DNA of 7,180 nucleotides, taken from NCBI GenBank assembly GCA_025362155.1, contig JANYHX010000105.1:1-7180 (forward strand), in the 5' to 3' direction. The stretch is from Gallionella sp. GTDB taxonomy: Bacteria; Pseudomonadota; Gammaproteobacteria; Burkholderiales; Gallionellaceae. The translations under genes were made by a program, and so were the position numbers. Of this stretch, positions 1 through 7,180 are shown one piece after another (the first letter of the stretch is position 1; each line of letters starts with the position of its first letter). Under the pieces are notes generated by a model. The model ran no database searches. It saw only the letters and a list, made by a program, of their open reading frames with translations, and was not told where the DNA came from.

Positions 1-1
1 C

Positions 2-991
2 TATGGCATACCACCTCTCAATGTTAGTACACCCGGGATTAATCCAAAAACTCAGGTCCTGCCCGTGAATGGCAGCCGCGAAGCGTTATTTGCCTTTGCC
101 CAGGCAGTCATAGACCGCACGAGAAATAATCCCATCGTGGTGTGCCCGAATCCGTTTTATCAGATTTACGAAGGCGCGGCATTTCTGGCGGGTGCCACAC
201 CCCACTTCCTTAATACGATGCCGCAAGACAACTATGCATTAAATTTTTCACAATTACCGGCGGACATCTGGCTATCCACCCAGCTTATATATGTATGCAC
301 CCCCGGCAATCCAACCGGACGAGTGATGTCGCTGGCGGAATGGAAATATTTGTTTGAGATGTCGGACCGTTATGGCTTTGTGATTGCCTCGGATGAATGC
401 TACTCGGAGATTTATTTTTCTGAAAAACCATTGGGCGCGTTGCAAGCTGCTTATCGTCTTGGGCGCAGCGACTATAAAAATTTAGTCGCTTTTTCGAGCC
501 TGTCGAAACGTTCGAACGTGCCGGGCATGCGCTCCGGCTTTGTCGCTGGGGATGCCAAAGTGATCGAAAAATTTGCGCTGTACCGTACCTACCATGGCTC
601 GGCAATGAATCCGGCGATACAGGCCGCCAGCATTGCTGCCTGGAATGATGAAGCACACGTTGCCGAAAACCGCCGCCTGTATACGGAGAAATTCGCCAAG
701 GTAGTTGAAATACTGAAGCCGGTGTTGCCAGTTACAATGCCGGATGCTGGCTTCTATCTATGGATTAATATACCAGCAGCGGGGTCGCGCACGCCACTCA
801 CCGACACCGTCTTCGCGCAGGGCTTATATCGCGACTATAATGTAATCGTATTGCCGGGCAGCTATCTTGCGCGCAGCGCAAATGGTGTGAACCCCGGCGA
901 AAATTTTGTGCGTCTGGCCTTGGTTGCAAGCACTGAAGAAACCGTAGAAGCCGCACAACGCATCGCAAAATTCGTTTCCGCCCTTAATTAA
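2..991 (+). CDS. dapC: Succinyldiaminopimelate transaminase DapC, 5'-truncated by the window edge
   Basis: PLP-dependent fold-type I aminotransferase, cytoplasmic. It uses glutamate to aminate N-succinyl-2-amino-6-oxopimelate to N-succinyl-LL-diaminopimelate (succinylase branch of lysine/DAP synthesis). The frame is open from base 2. The segment ahead of the GTG at 65 already reads as family sequence (PKTQVLPVNGSREALFAF), so that GTG is internal and the true start lies upstream. About 329 residues are visible; the family has roughly 400, so about 70 are missing. Visible motifs are NPTG (codons 308-319), the SDECYSE segment whose Asp contacts the PLP ring nitrogen, SLSKRS with the Schiff-base Lys at codon 506-508, and a C-terminal FVRLAL carrying the substrate-carboxylate Arg. 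dapD follows after 15 bases, which favours DapC over other class I aminotransferases. The stop is TAA at 989-991. Confidence 0.93.
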   Translation, partial: YGIPPLNVSTPGINPKTQVLPVNGSREALFAFAQAVIDRTRNNPIVVCPNPFYQIYEGAAFLAGATPHFLNTMPQDNYALNFSQLPADIWLSTQLIYVCTPGNPTGRVMSLAEWKYLFEMSDRYGFVIASDECYSEIYFSEKPLGALQAAYRLGRSDYKNLVAFSSLSKRSNVPGMRSGFVAGDAKVIEKFALYRTYHGSAMNPAIQAASIAAWNDEAHVAENRRLYTEKFAKVVEILKPVLPVTMPDAGFYLWINIPAAGSRTPLTDTVFAQGLYRDYNVIVLPGSYLARSANGVNPGENFVRLALVASTEETVEAAQRIAKFVSALN

Positions 992-1006
992 TTTCTGAAA
1001 GTTATC

Positions 1007-1828
1007 ATGGATCAATTGCAACAAATCATTGAGCAAGGCTTTGAACGTCGCGCCGAAATTACGCCGCGCAATGCTGATGCCCAGCTCAAGGAGGCGGTCG
1101 ATAACGTCATTACTCAACTCGACCAAGGCAAGCTGCGCGTCGCGGAAAAAATCGATGGTCAGTGGATCACGCATCAATGGTTGAAGAAGGCTGTGCTGCT
1201 GTCGTTCCGCTTGGAAGATAACGCTTTCATCAAAGGTGGTTTCACCAATTACTATGACAAGGTTCCTTCCAAGTTTGCCGATTACAATAGCCGCGATTTT
1301 CGCGAAGGCGGGTTTCGCGTGGTGCCTCCGGCTGCCGCACGCAAAGGGGCGTTCATCGCCAAGAATGTAGTGCTGATGCCCTCCTATGTGAACATTGGCG
1401 CCTATGTCGATGAAGGCACCATGGTGGACACTTGGGCAACCGTCGGCTCGTGCGCGCAGATCGGCAAAAATGTGCATTTAAGCGGCGGTGTCGGTATCGG
1501 TGGCGTACTAGAGCCAGTGCAGGCTAATCCAACCATTATTGGTGACAACTGCTTCGTTGGCGCACGCTCGGAAATTGTGGAAGGCGTAATTCTGGAAGAC
1601 AACGTGGTGATCTCGATGGGCGTTTTCATCGGACAAAGTACCAAGATATACGACCGCGAAACTGGCGAGGTCAGCTACGGACGAGTACCATCCGGCTCTG
1701 TCGTAGTCAGTGGCAGCTTGCCTTCCAAAGACGGAAGCTACAGTTTGTATTGCGCGGTGATTGTGAAAAAGGTGGATGCCAAAACCCTGTCAAAAGTAGG
1801 CATAAATGAATTGCTGCGAGGGATTTGA
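1007..1828 (+). CDS. dapD: 2,3,4,5-tetrahydropyridine-2,6-dicarboxylate N-succinyltransferase DapD
   Basis: Transfers succinyl from succinyl-CoA to tetrahydrodipicolinate, committing the pathway to the succinylase branch; family members are cytoplasmic trimers. The 273 residues match the usual length of about 274. Residues 1-100 form the N-terminal helical domain. From about 105 to 235 runs the left-handed beta-helix of hexapeptide repeats (for example [19 protein letters not shown] at 130-148, and [18 protein letters not shown] at 177-194). The C-terminal part (about 235-273) includes [21 protein letters not shown], which covers the acyl-CoA site in this family. Asp141 and Glu189 sit in the conserved active-site segments. 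The ATG at 1007 is preceded by a weak GAAAG at 997-1001. The gene lies 15 bases after dapC, almost certainly on the same transcript. Its product is the precursor of the DapC substrate. Confidence 0.97.
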   Translation: MDQLQQIIEQGFERRAEITPRNADAQLKEAVDNVITQLDQGKLRVAEKIDGQWITHQWLKKAVLLSFRLEDNAFIKGGFTNYYDKVPSKFADYNSRDFREGGFRVVPPAAARKGAFIAKNVVLMPSYVNIGAYVDEGTMVDTWATVGSCAQIGKNVHLSGGVGIGGVLEPVQANPTIIGDNCFVGARSEIVEGVILEDNVVISMGVFIGQSTKIYDRETGEVSYGRVPSGSVVVSGSLPSKDGSYSLYCAVIVKKVDAKTLSKVGINELLRGI

Positions 1829-1870
1829 CAGGGGAAGGCAAGCAAATTATTGAGCATCACAAAGTATAGT
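1825..1870 (+). promoter_or_regulatory. Possible sigma70-type promoter elements ahead of pilU (weak)
   Basis: A perfect TTGACA lies at 1825-1830 and overlaps the dapD stop codon. Seventeen bases further, at 1848-1853, is TATTGA, which matches the -10 consensus only in its first three bases. A better -10-like TATAGT lies at 1865-1870, but it is 34 bases from TTGACA and has no -35 partner at normal spacing. The 72-base gap before pilU is much longer than most others in this cluster, so an internal promoter is plausible. The base match alone is not persuasive. Confidence 0.22.
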
Positions 1871-1888
1871 AACGAAACTTTGTATTTT

Positions 1889-1894
1889 AAGGGG
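1889..1894 (+). promoter_or_regulatory. Ribosome binding site that decides the pilU start
   Basis: AAGGGG sits six bases before the ATG at 1901, making it the clearest Shine-Dalgarno-like site in the window. The same frame is open back to a TTG at 1850, but that codon has no comparable site. The extra 17 residues it would add do not resemble the N-terminus of PilT/PilU proteins, which normally begin a few residues before the conserved ASDLF segment. Confidence 0.65.
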
Positions 1895-1900
1895 CGCACG

Positions 1901-3067
1901 ATGATTATTACACCATTACTGCAATTGGCCTCCACGAAGCAGGCTTCCGACTTGTTTTTCTCCGTAGGCGCGCCGGTCCATATCAAGATTGACGGTGTCA
2001 CCATGCCGGTCAATGCACAGCTGCTGGAAGCTGATGTGGTTAAGCGGATTGCGTATGAAATGATGTCGCCGCAGCAAATTGCCGACTTCGAATCCTATAT
2101 GGAAATGAATTTCGCATTCCGCGCCCAAGGAGTGGGTAATTTTCGCGTCAACGTTTTCCGCCAGCGTGGTGACATGGCTATTGTGGTTCGATACATCAGA
2201 GCGAAAATCGGAAACTCGGAAGATCTTCACCTGCCCGCCGTACTAAAAGAGTTGGTCATGGAAAAGCGTGGTTTGATATTAGTAGTGGGTGCCACGGGCT
2301 CCGGAAAGTCCACTACTCTCGCCTCGATGATAGATCATCGCAACAATTCTTCTAGTGGCCATATTCTCACCATCGAGGAGCCCATCGAATACATTTTCAG
2401 CCACAACAAATCCATCGTGAATCAGCGCGAAATCGGCACCGATACACTCACCTATGAAAGCGCTTTATACAGCGCGATGCGTGAAGCGCCGGATGTGCTG
2501 ATGATAGGTGAAGTGCGTGATCGCGAAACACTCAAACACGCGCTGATCTTCGCGCAAACCGGCCATTTGTGCCTGACCACCTTGCACGCCAACAACAGTT
2601 ATCACGCGCTGAACCGTATCGTGAATCTATTCCCGGCTGATTCGCGCCGGGGTGTCTTGGCTGATTTGTCGATGTGCATACGGGCGGTGATTTCACAACG
2701 GTTGGTGCGCAGCGTACAGGGCAAGCAAGTGCCTGCCGTTGAAATTTTGCTGAACACCTCGGTGATTGCCGACCAGATCAAAAACGATGAACTCGACAAG
2801 ATTCGCGAGTCTATTGAGAAGAGCGTTTCCGGTGGTTCGCAAACCTTCGAGCAAGCGCTCTACAAGCTATTCAAAGCCAAGAAAATCACTAAAGACGAAG
2901 CATTACGTAATGCTGATTCGGCAAGCAATTTGTCTTCTCTGGTTGATTTTTCGGAGCGCACCGATACCCAAAAAGTGCCGATATTTTCTAACCAAGGTGA
3001 TCCAAAAAATTCGCAAACTCCTGCAGATTTTGGCGGGATCAAGCTTAATCTGAATGAACCCAAATGA
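1901..3067 (+). CDS. pilU: PilU-type type IV pilus retraction ATPase
   Basis: Cytoplasmic hexameric ATPase of the PilT/PilU family. PilU is an accessory motor that assists PilT in pulling type IV pili back (twitching motility, surface sensing, DNA uptake). From the ATG at 1901 the protein has 388 residues, close to usual PilU length. The N-terminal PAS-like domain carries ASDLFFSVGAPVHIKIDG (15-32). Walker A is GATGSGKST (130-138), the acidic box TIEEPIEY is at 157-164, Walker B VLMIGEVRD at 199-207, and the His box TGHLCLTTLHANN at 220-232. The Cys-containing His box followed by NNSYHALNRIVNLFP points to PilU rather than PilT. The C-terminal tail after about residue 340 is polar and looks poorly conserved. 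No pilT is adjacent; the gene sits between dapD and a yffB-like gene and shares ATGA with the latter at 3064-3067. A PilT2-like paralogue is the main alternative. Confidence 0.9.
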   Translation: MIITPLLQLASTKQASDLFFSVGAPVHIKIDGVTMPVNAQLLEADVVKRIAYEMMSPQQIADFESYMEMNFAFRAQGVGNFRVNVFRQRGDMAIVVRYIRAKIGNSEDLHLPAVLKELVMEKRGLILVVGATGSGKSTTLASMIDHRNNSSSGHILTIEEPIEYIFSHNKSIVNQREIGTDTLTYESALYSAMREAPDVLMIGEVRDRETLKHALIFAQTGHLCLTTLHANNSYHALNRIVNLFPADSRRGVLADLSMCIRAVISQRLVRSVQGKQVPAVEILLNTSVIADQIKNDELDKIRESIEKSVSGGSQTFEQALYKLFKAKKITKDEALRNADSASNLSSLVDFSERTDTQKVPIFSNQGDPKNSQTPADFGGIKLNLNEPK

Positions 3068-3420
3068 AGTTGTATGGTATTTCTAATTGCGACACCGTTA
3101 AAAAAGCGCGTGGCTGGCTGGCGCAACACAACATTACGGTCGAATTTCATGATTTCAAAAAGCTCGGGCTTGATATTTCCATTGCGCAAGGGTGGTTACA
3201 GCAAGCGGACTGGATCAAGCTGATCAATCGTAGCGGGCTAACCTGGCGAGGTCTGCCAGAACCGCGCAAACAGCTCATTCAAGACACGGCTACCGCACTC
3301 GTGCTGATGCTGGAAAAAACCAGCGTGATCAAGCGCCCTGTACTGGAACAAAACGGCAAGCTGCTGCATGTCGGTTTTGACGAAGCGGCTTATTCCAAAA
3401 TTTTCAATCTGTCCTCATAA
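3064..3420 (+). CDS. yffB: ArsC/Spx-family thioredoxin-fold protein, YffB type
   Basis: Small cytoplasmic protein of the ArsC/Spx thioredoxin-like family, 118 residues, the usual size for YffB. It opens directly into the beta-strand and active loop YGISNCDTVKKA (4-15). Cys9 is the only cysteine, so a multi-Cys redox relay within the protein is unlikely. The family Arg-Pro signature is at 91-92 in IKRPVLE, followed by the C-terminal VGFDEAAY (103-110). True arsenate reductases share this frame, but no arsenic genes are nearby. The start ATG lies within ATGA, overlapping the pilU stop, and has no Shine-Dalgarno of its own, which suggests translation coupled to pilU. dapE begins 10 bases after the stop; a yffB-dapE pairing is also known in Escherichia coli. 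The biochemical role is not established and the family name does not prove arsenate reduction. Confidence 0.88.
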   Translation: MKLYGISNCDTVKKARGWLAQHNITVEFHDFKKLGLDISIAQGWLQQADWIKLINRSGLTWRGLPEPRKQLIQDTATALVLMLEKTSVIKRPVLEQNGKLLHVGFDEAAYSKIFNLSS

Positions 3421-5459
<2,039 letters not shown>

Positions 5460-5464
5460 TTCTA

Positions 5465-5505
5465 GCTCCTGGAAATTCAGAATTTCGCGATGAAGCGCAA
5501 GGAGC
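5465..5505. repeat. Nested inverted repeats after prmB
   Basis: GCTCCT at 5465-5470 pairs with AGGAGC at 5500-5505 and encloses a perfect palindrome, GAAATTC (5472-5478), centre A, GAATTTC (5480-5486). As RNA this could fold as an outer 6-bp stem with an inner AT-rich hairpin (5472-5476 with 5482-5486, loop of 5 bases) and a small GCG/CGC hairpin at 5487-5498. No run of T follows, so a standard intrinsic terminator is not supported. A role in 3'-end protection or protein binding is only inference. Confidence 0.4.
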
Positions 5506-5594
5506 CGCACAGTGAATGACGGGACATACCGCAAAGGTAGGCGAGGAATGAGCGAGCACGCGACGCCGCGATTCGCCCGAAGTGGTTTAAGCAG

Positions 5595-5614
5595 GCAATC
5601 CGCAAAGCGGATGC
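5595..5614. repeat. GC-rich hairpin upstream of hpnC
   Basis: ATCCGC (5598-5603) and GCGGAT (5607-5612) form a perfect 6-bp stem with an AAA loop. Outside them, GC at 5595-5596 and GC at 5613-5614 extend the stem to 8 bp if A5597 bulges. The hairpin ends 20 bases before the hpnC ATG. It is followed by TCGCAAAAATGG rather than a T tract, so it is not a standard terminator on the + strand. It may be the end of the repeat element or affect hpnC translation. Confidence 0.45.
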
Positions 5615-5634
5615 TCGCAAAAATGGATTTATAA

Positions 5635-6444
5635 ATGTCGGTCGATCACTACGAGAATTTCCCGGTCGCCTCTATCCTGATGCCCCGACGCCTGCGCAAG
5701 CCGGTCGCGGCGATCTACCATTTCGCCCGGGCAGCAGATGACATTGCTGATGAAGGCGAGCTATCAAACGAAGAACGTCTGAGACAGATCGACGAGTTCC
5801 GCGCCGCGCTCGCGCGCATAGAGCGTAATGAAGTTCCCCTCACCCCACTGTTCCAGAATCTCGCCGCAGAAGTCCATCAACACGCATTACCGATGCAGCC
5901 GCTCTACGATCTGCTTGATGCGTTCTCGCAAGATGTGGTAAAAAAACGCTACGCCAACTTTGACGAAGTGCTCGATTACTGCCGCCGCTCCGCCAATCCC
6001 ATCGGCAATCTGCTGCTGCATCTTTATGATGAAGCCACTCCCGTCAACATCGCCTACTCGGACGCAATCTGCACCAGTTTGCAGATCATCAATTTTTGGC
6101 AGGATGTCGCCAGGGATTACGCCATCGGGCGCATCTACCTGCCGCTGGATGAGCTGGCGCAATACGGCGTGACCGAAGCGCAGATTGCGCAAGGCACCAG
6201 CAATGAAGCGTGGCGCGCATTGATGAAGTTCCAGGTGGATCGCGCACGCGCAATGATGCTGACTGGAAAACCTCTGGGAAGCATACTCACCGGACGTATC
6301 GGCTTGGAGATGCGCATGATCATCGCGGGCGGGTTGCGCATACTCTGCAAATTGAAAAACGTACAGTACGACATGTTCCGCCACCGCCCGGTATTAAAGC
6401 CGCACGACTGGGTTATCATGCTGGCCAAAAGTGCGCCGTATTAA
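5635..6444 (+). CDS. hpnC: HpnC, hydroxysqualene synthase of hopanoid synthesis
   Basis: Squalene/phytoene synthase-family protein. In the HpnCDE route, HpnC converts presqualene diphosphate, made by HpnD, to hydroxysqualene, which HpnE reduces to squalene for hopanoids. It has 269 residues, typical for the family. The first Asp-rich motif is ADDIADE (34-40) and the second is QDVARDY (156-162). CRRSANPIGNLLLHLY (116-131) and the start YENFPVASILMPRRLR are typical of HpnC rather than HpnD. The ATG at 5635 directly follows an in-frame TAA (5632-5634), so no longer version is possible. No strong Shine-Dalgarno is visible, only GGA at 5625-5627. The gene heads a new group after the repeat-rich spacer and is followed by hpnD after 14 bases. 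A general phytoene synthase is less likely given the hpnD neighbour. Confidence 0.92.
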   Translation: MSVDHYENFPVASILMPRRLRKPVAAIYHFARAADDIADEGELSNEERLRQIDEFRAALARIERNEVPLTPLFQNLAAEVHQHALPMQPLYDLLDAFSQDVVKKRYANFDEVLDYCRRSANPIGNLLLHLYDEATPVNIAYSDAICTSLQIINFWQDVARDYAIGRIYLPLDELAQYGVTEAQIAQGTSNEAWRALMKFQVDRARAMMLTGKPLGSILTGRIGLEMRMIIAGGLRILCKLKNVQYDMFRHRPVLKPHDWVIMLAKSAPY

Positions 6445-6458
6445 TTTTACAGACTGCC

Positions 6459-7180
6459 ATGGATCCAAACCAATACTGTCAGGATAAGGCCTCCGCCAGT
6501 GGTTCCAGTTTCTATTACAGCTTCCTGTTTCTGCCCAAGGACAAGCGCCGCGCCATCACTGCGCTGTATGCCTTCTGCCGTGAGGTTGACGATGTGGTGG
6601 ACGAATGCTCAGATGAACAAGTGGCGCACACCACGTTAAGCTGGTGGCGCATACAAGTGGCTGCAATTTATGGCGGTAAGCCGCAGCACCCGGTCGCACA
6701 GGCACTGGTACCCGTGGTGCAGCAATTTCATTTGGCACAGGAACATCTGCTGGAAATCATCGACGGCATGGAAATGGATCTCAACCAGTCGCGCTATGCC
6801 GATTTCAAATCGCTGCAACTATATTGCTACCGCGTCGCCTCGGTAGTCGGCCTGCTTGCCGCAGAAATATTCGGCTATACCGACCGCCAAACATTGAAAT
6901 ACGCACACGACCTCGGCATCGCCTTCCAGCTCACCAACATCATCCGCGATGTCGGCGAAGATGCGCGGCGTAACCGCATCTACCTGCCGATGGATGAATT
7001 GCAGCAATTCGGCGTAACCGCGGCGGATATTCTGAATGCAAAAGAAACCGAGAATTTCCAAAAGCTGATGGCATTTCAGGTTGAACGCGCGCAACACTAT
7101 TACCAGCAAGCGCTCGAGCATCTCCCCGCAGCGGATCGCAAAGCGCAGCGCACCGGCCTGATCATGGCGGCGATCTATCA
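6459..7180 (+). CDS. hpnD: HpnD, presqualene diphosphate synthase, 3'-truncated by the window edge
   Basis: Squalene/phytoene synthase-family enzyme that joins two farnesyl diphosphates head-to-head into presqualene diphosphate, the substrate of HpnC. The frame runs from the ATG at 6459 to the window end with 240 complete codons and no stop. The family has about 280 residues, so roughly 40 are missing. Visible motifs are the N-terminal SFYYSFLFLPKDKRRAI (17-33), first Asp-rich REVDDVVDE (41-49), GMEMDL (103-108), YCYRVASVVGLL (122-133) and second Asp-rich NIIRDVGEDARRNRIYLP (160-177). The full DxxDE-type and RDxxED-type motifs suggest a working enzyme. The 14-base gap after hpnC implies cotranscription, though no clear Shine-Dalgarno is seen. 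The RIYLPMDELQQFGVT stretch (173-187) closely mirrors HpnC, consistent with paralogy. Confidence 0.93.
   Translation, partial: MDPNQYCQDKASASGSSFYYSFLFLPKDKRRAITALYAFCREVDDVVDECSDEQVAHTTLSWWRIQVAAIYGGKPQHPVAQALVPVVQQFHLAQEHLLEIIDGMEMDLNQSRYADFKSLQLYCYRVASVVGLLAAEIFGYTDRQTLKYAHDLGIAFQLTNIIRDVGEDARRNRIYLPMDELQQFGVTAADILNAKETENFQKLMAFQVERAQHYYQQALEHLPAADRKAQRTGLIMAAIY

Larger units (their letters stand above)
5460..5634. repeat. Repeat-rich intergenic spacer, possible dispersed intergenic element
   Basis: This 175-base spacer between prmB and hpnC has no open frame that looks like protein: the best short frame (ATG at 5490) stops after nine codons. It is packed with short related words: GCGAG at 5541 and 5553, CCGCAAAG at 5529-5536 and 5600-5607, and CGCGA/GCGAT-type words between 5486 and 5572. 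It also contains several inverted repeats, the two clearest listed separately. Composition and word use differ from the flanking genes. I infer a member of a genome-wide intergenic repeat family or a structured leader for hpnC. No terminator with a T tract and no convincing promoter is visible. Confidence 0.45.

Noticed and set aside
65..67. GTG at 65 as the start of dapC
   Set aside because: The frame is open upstream to base 2 and already reads as family sequence (QVLPVNGSREALF), so this codon is internal to a gene that starts before the window.
824..1477. 217-codon - strand open frame across the dapC/dapD junction
   Set aside because: It overlaps two well-supported genes antisense and has no family-like motif or plausible start signal.
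1850..1900. TTG at 1850 as the start of a longer PilU
   Set aside because: The added 17 residues do not look like a PilT/PilU N-terminus, and the strong AAGGGG site is correctly spaced for the ATG at 1901.
5595..5634. Hairpin at 5595-5614 as a rho-independent terminator for prmB
   Set aside because: The stem is followed by TCGCAAAAATGG, not a T tract, and it lies about 135 bases after the prmB stop.
5630..5635. TATAAA just before hpnC as a -10 box
   Set aside because: It overlaps the start codon and has no -35-like sequence at normal spacing (GCGGAT lies there), so transcription would begin inside the gene.
5887..6384. 165-codon - strand open frame opposite hpnC
   Set aside because: It is antisense to a gene with both Asp-rich motifs intact and has no recognisable protein features.

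Overview
The window looks like chromosomal core DNA of a betaproteobacterium. It holds seven protein genes, all on the + strand, tightly packed and of moderate GC. The combination suggests a Nitrosomonadales or Gallionellaceae-like lineage: a succinylase-branch lysine/diaminopimelate cluster, a PilU-type pilus ATPase, prmB, then hpnC-hpnD hopanoid genes. This placement comes from gene content and protein character only, and the genus is not determined.

The first part (1-5459) is a probable operon: dapC (its start lies before the window), dapD, pilU, a small ArsC/Spx-like gene (yffB type), dapE and prmB. DapD, DapC and DapE catalyse three successive steps from tetrahydrodipicolinate to LL-diaminopimelate, which feeds both lysine and peptidoglycan. 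pilU and the yffB-like gene lie between dapD and dapE. pilU/yffB and dapE/prmB each share a 4-base ATGA stop/start overlap, which suggests translational coupling. pilU has the best Shine-Dalgarno in the window. A perfect TTGACA at the dapD stop, without a convincing -10 partner, leaves a separate pilU promoter possible.

Positions 5460-5634 form the only sizeable gap. It is 175 bases, has no credible gene, and is full of short inverted and direct repeats. It looks like a dispersed intergenic repeat or structured spacer, and it separates the dap/prmB group from the next one.

The last part (5635-7180) carries hpnC followed 14 bases later by hpnD, which runs off the window end. These are paralogous squalene/phytoene-synthase-family enzymes that act consecutively from farnesyl diphosphate towards squalene in hopanoid synthesis. 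hpnE would be expected next, beyond the window.

I did not find a clearly new biological system. The most useful second looks are the repeat-rich spacer before hpnC and the placement of a lone pilU inside a diaminopimelate operon.
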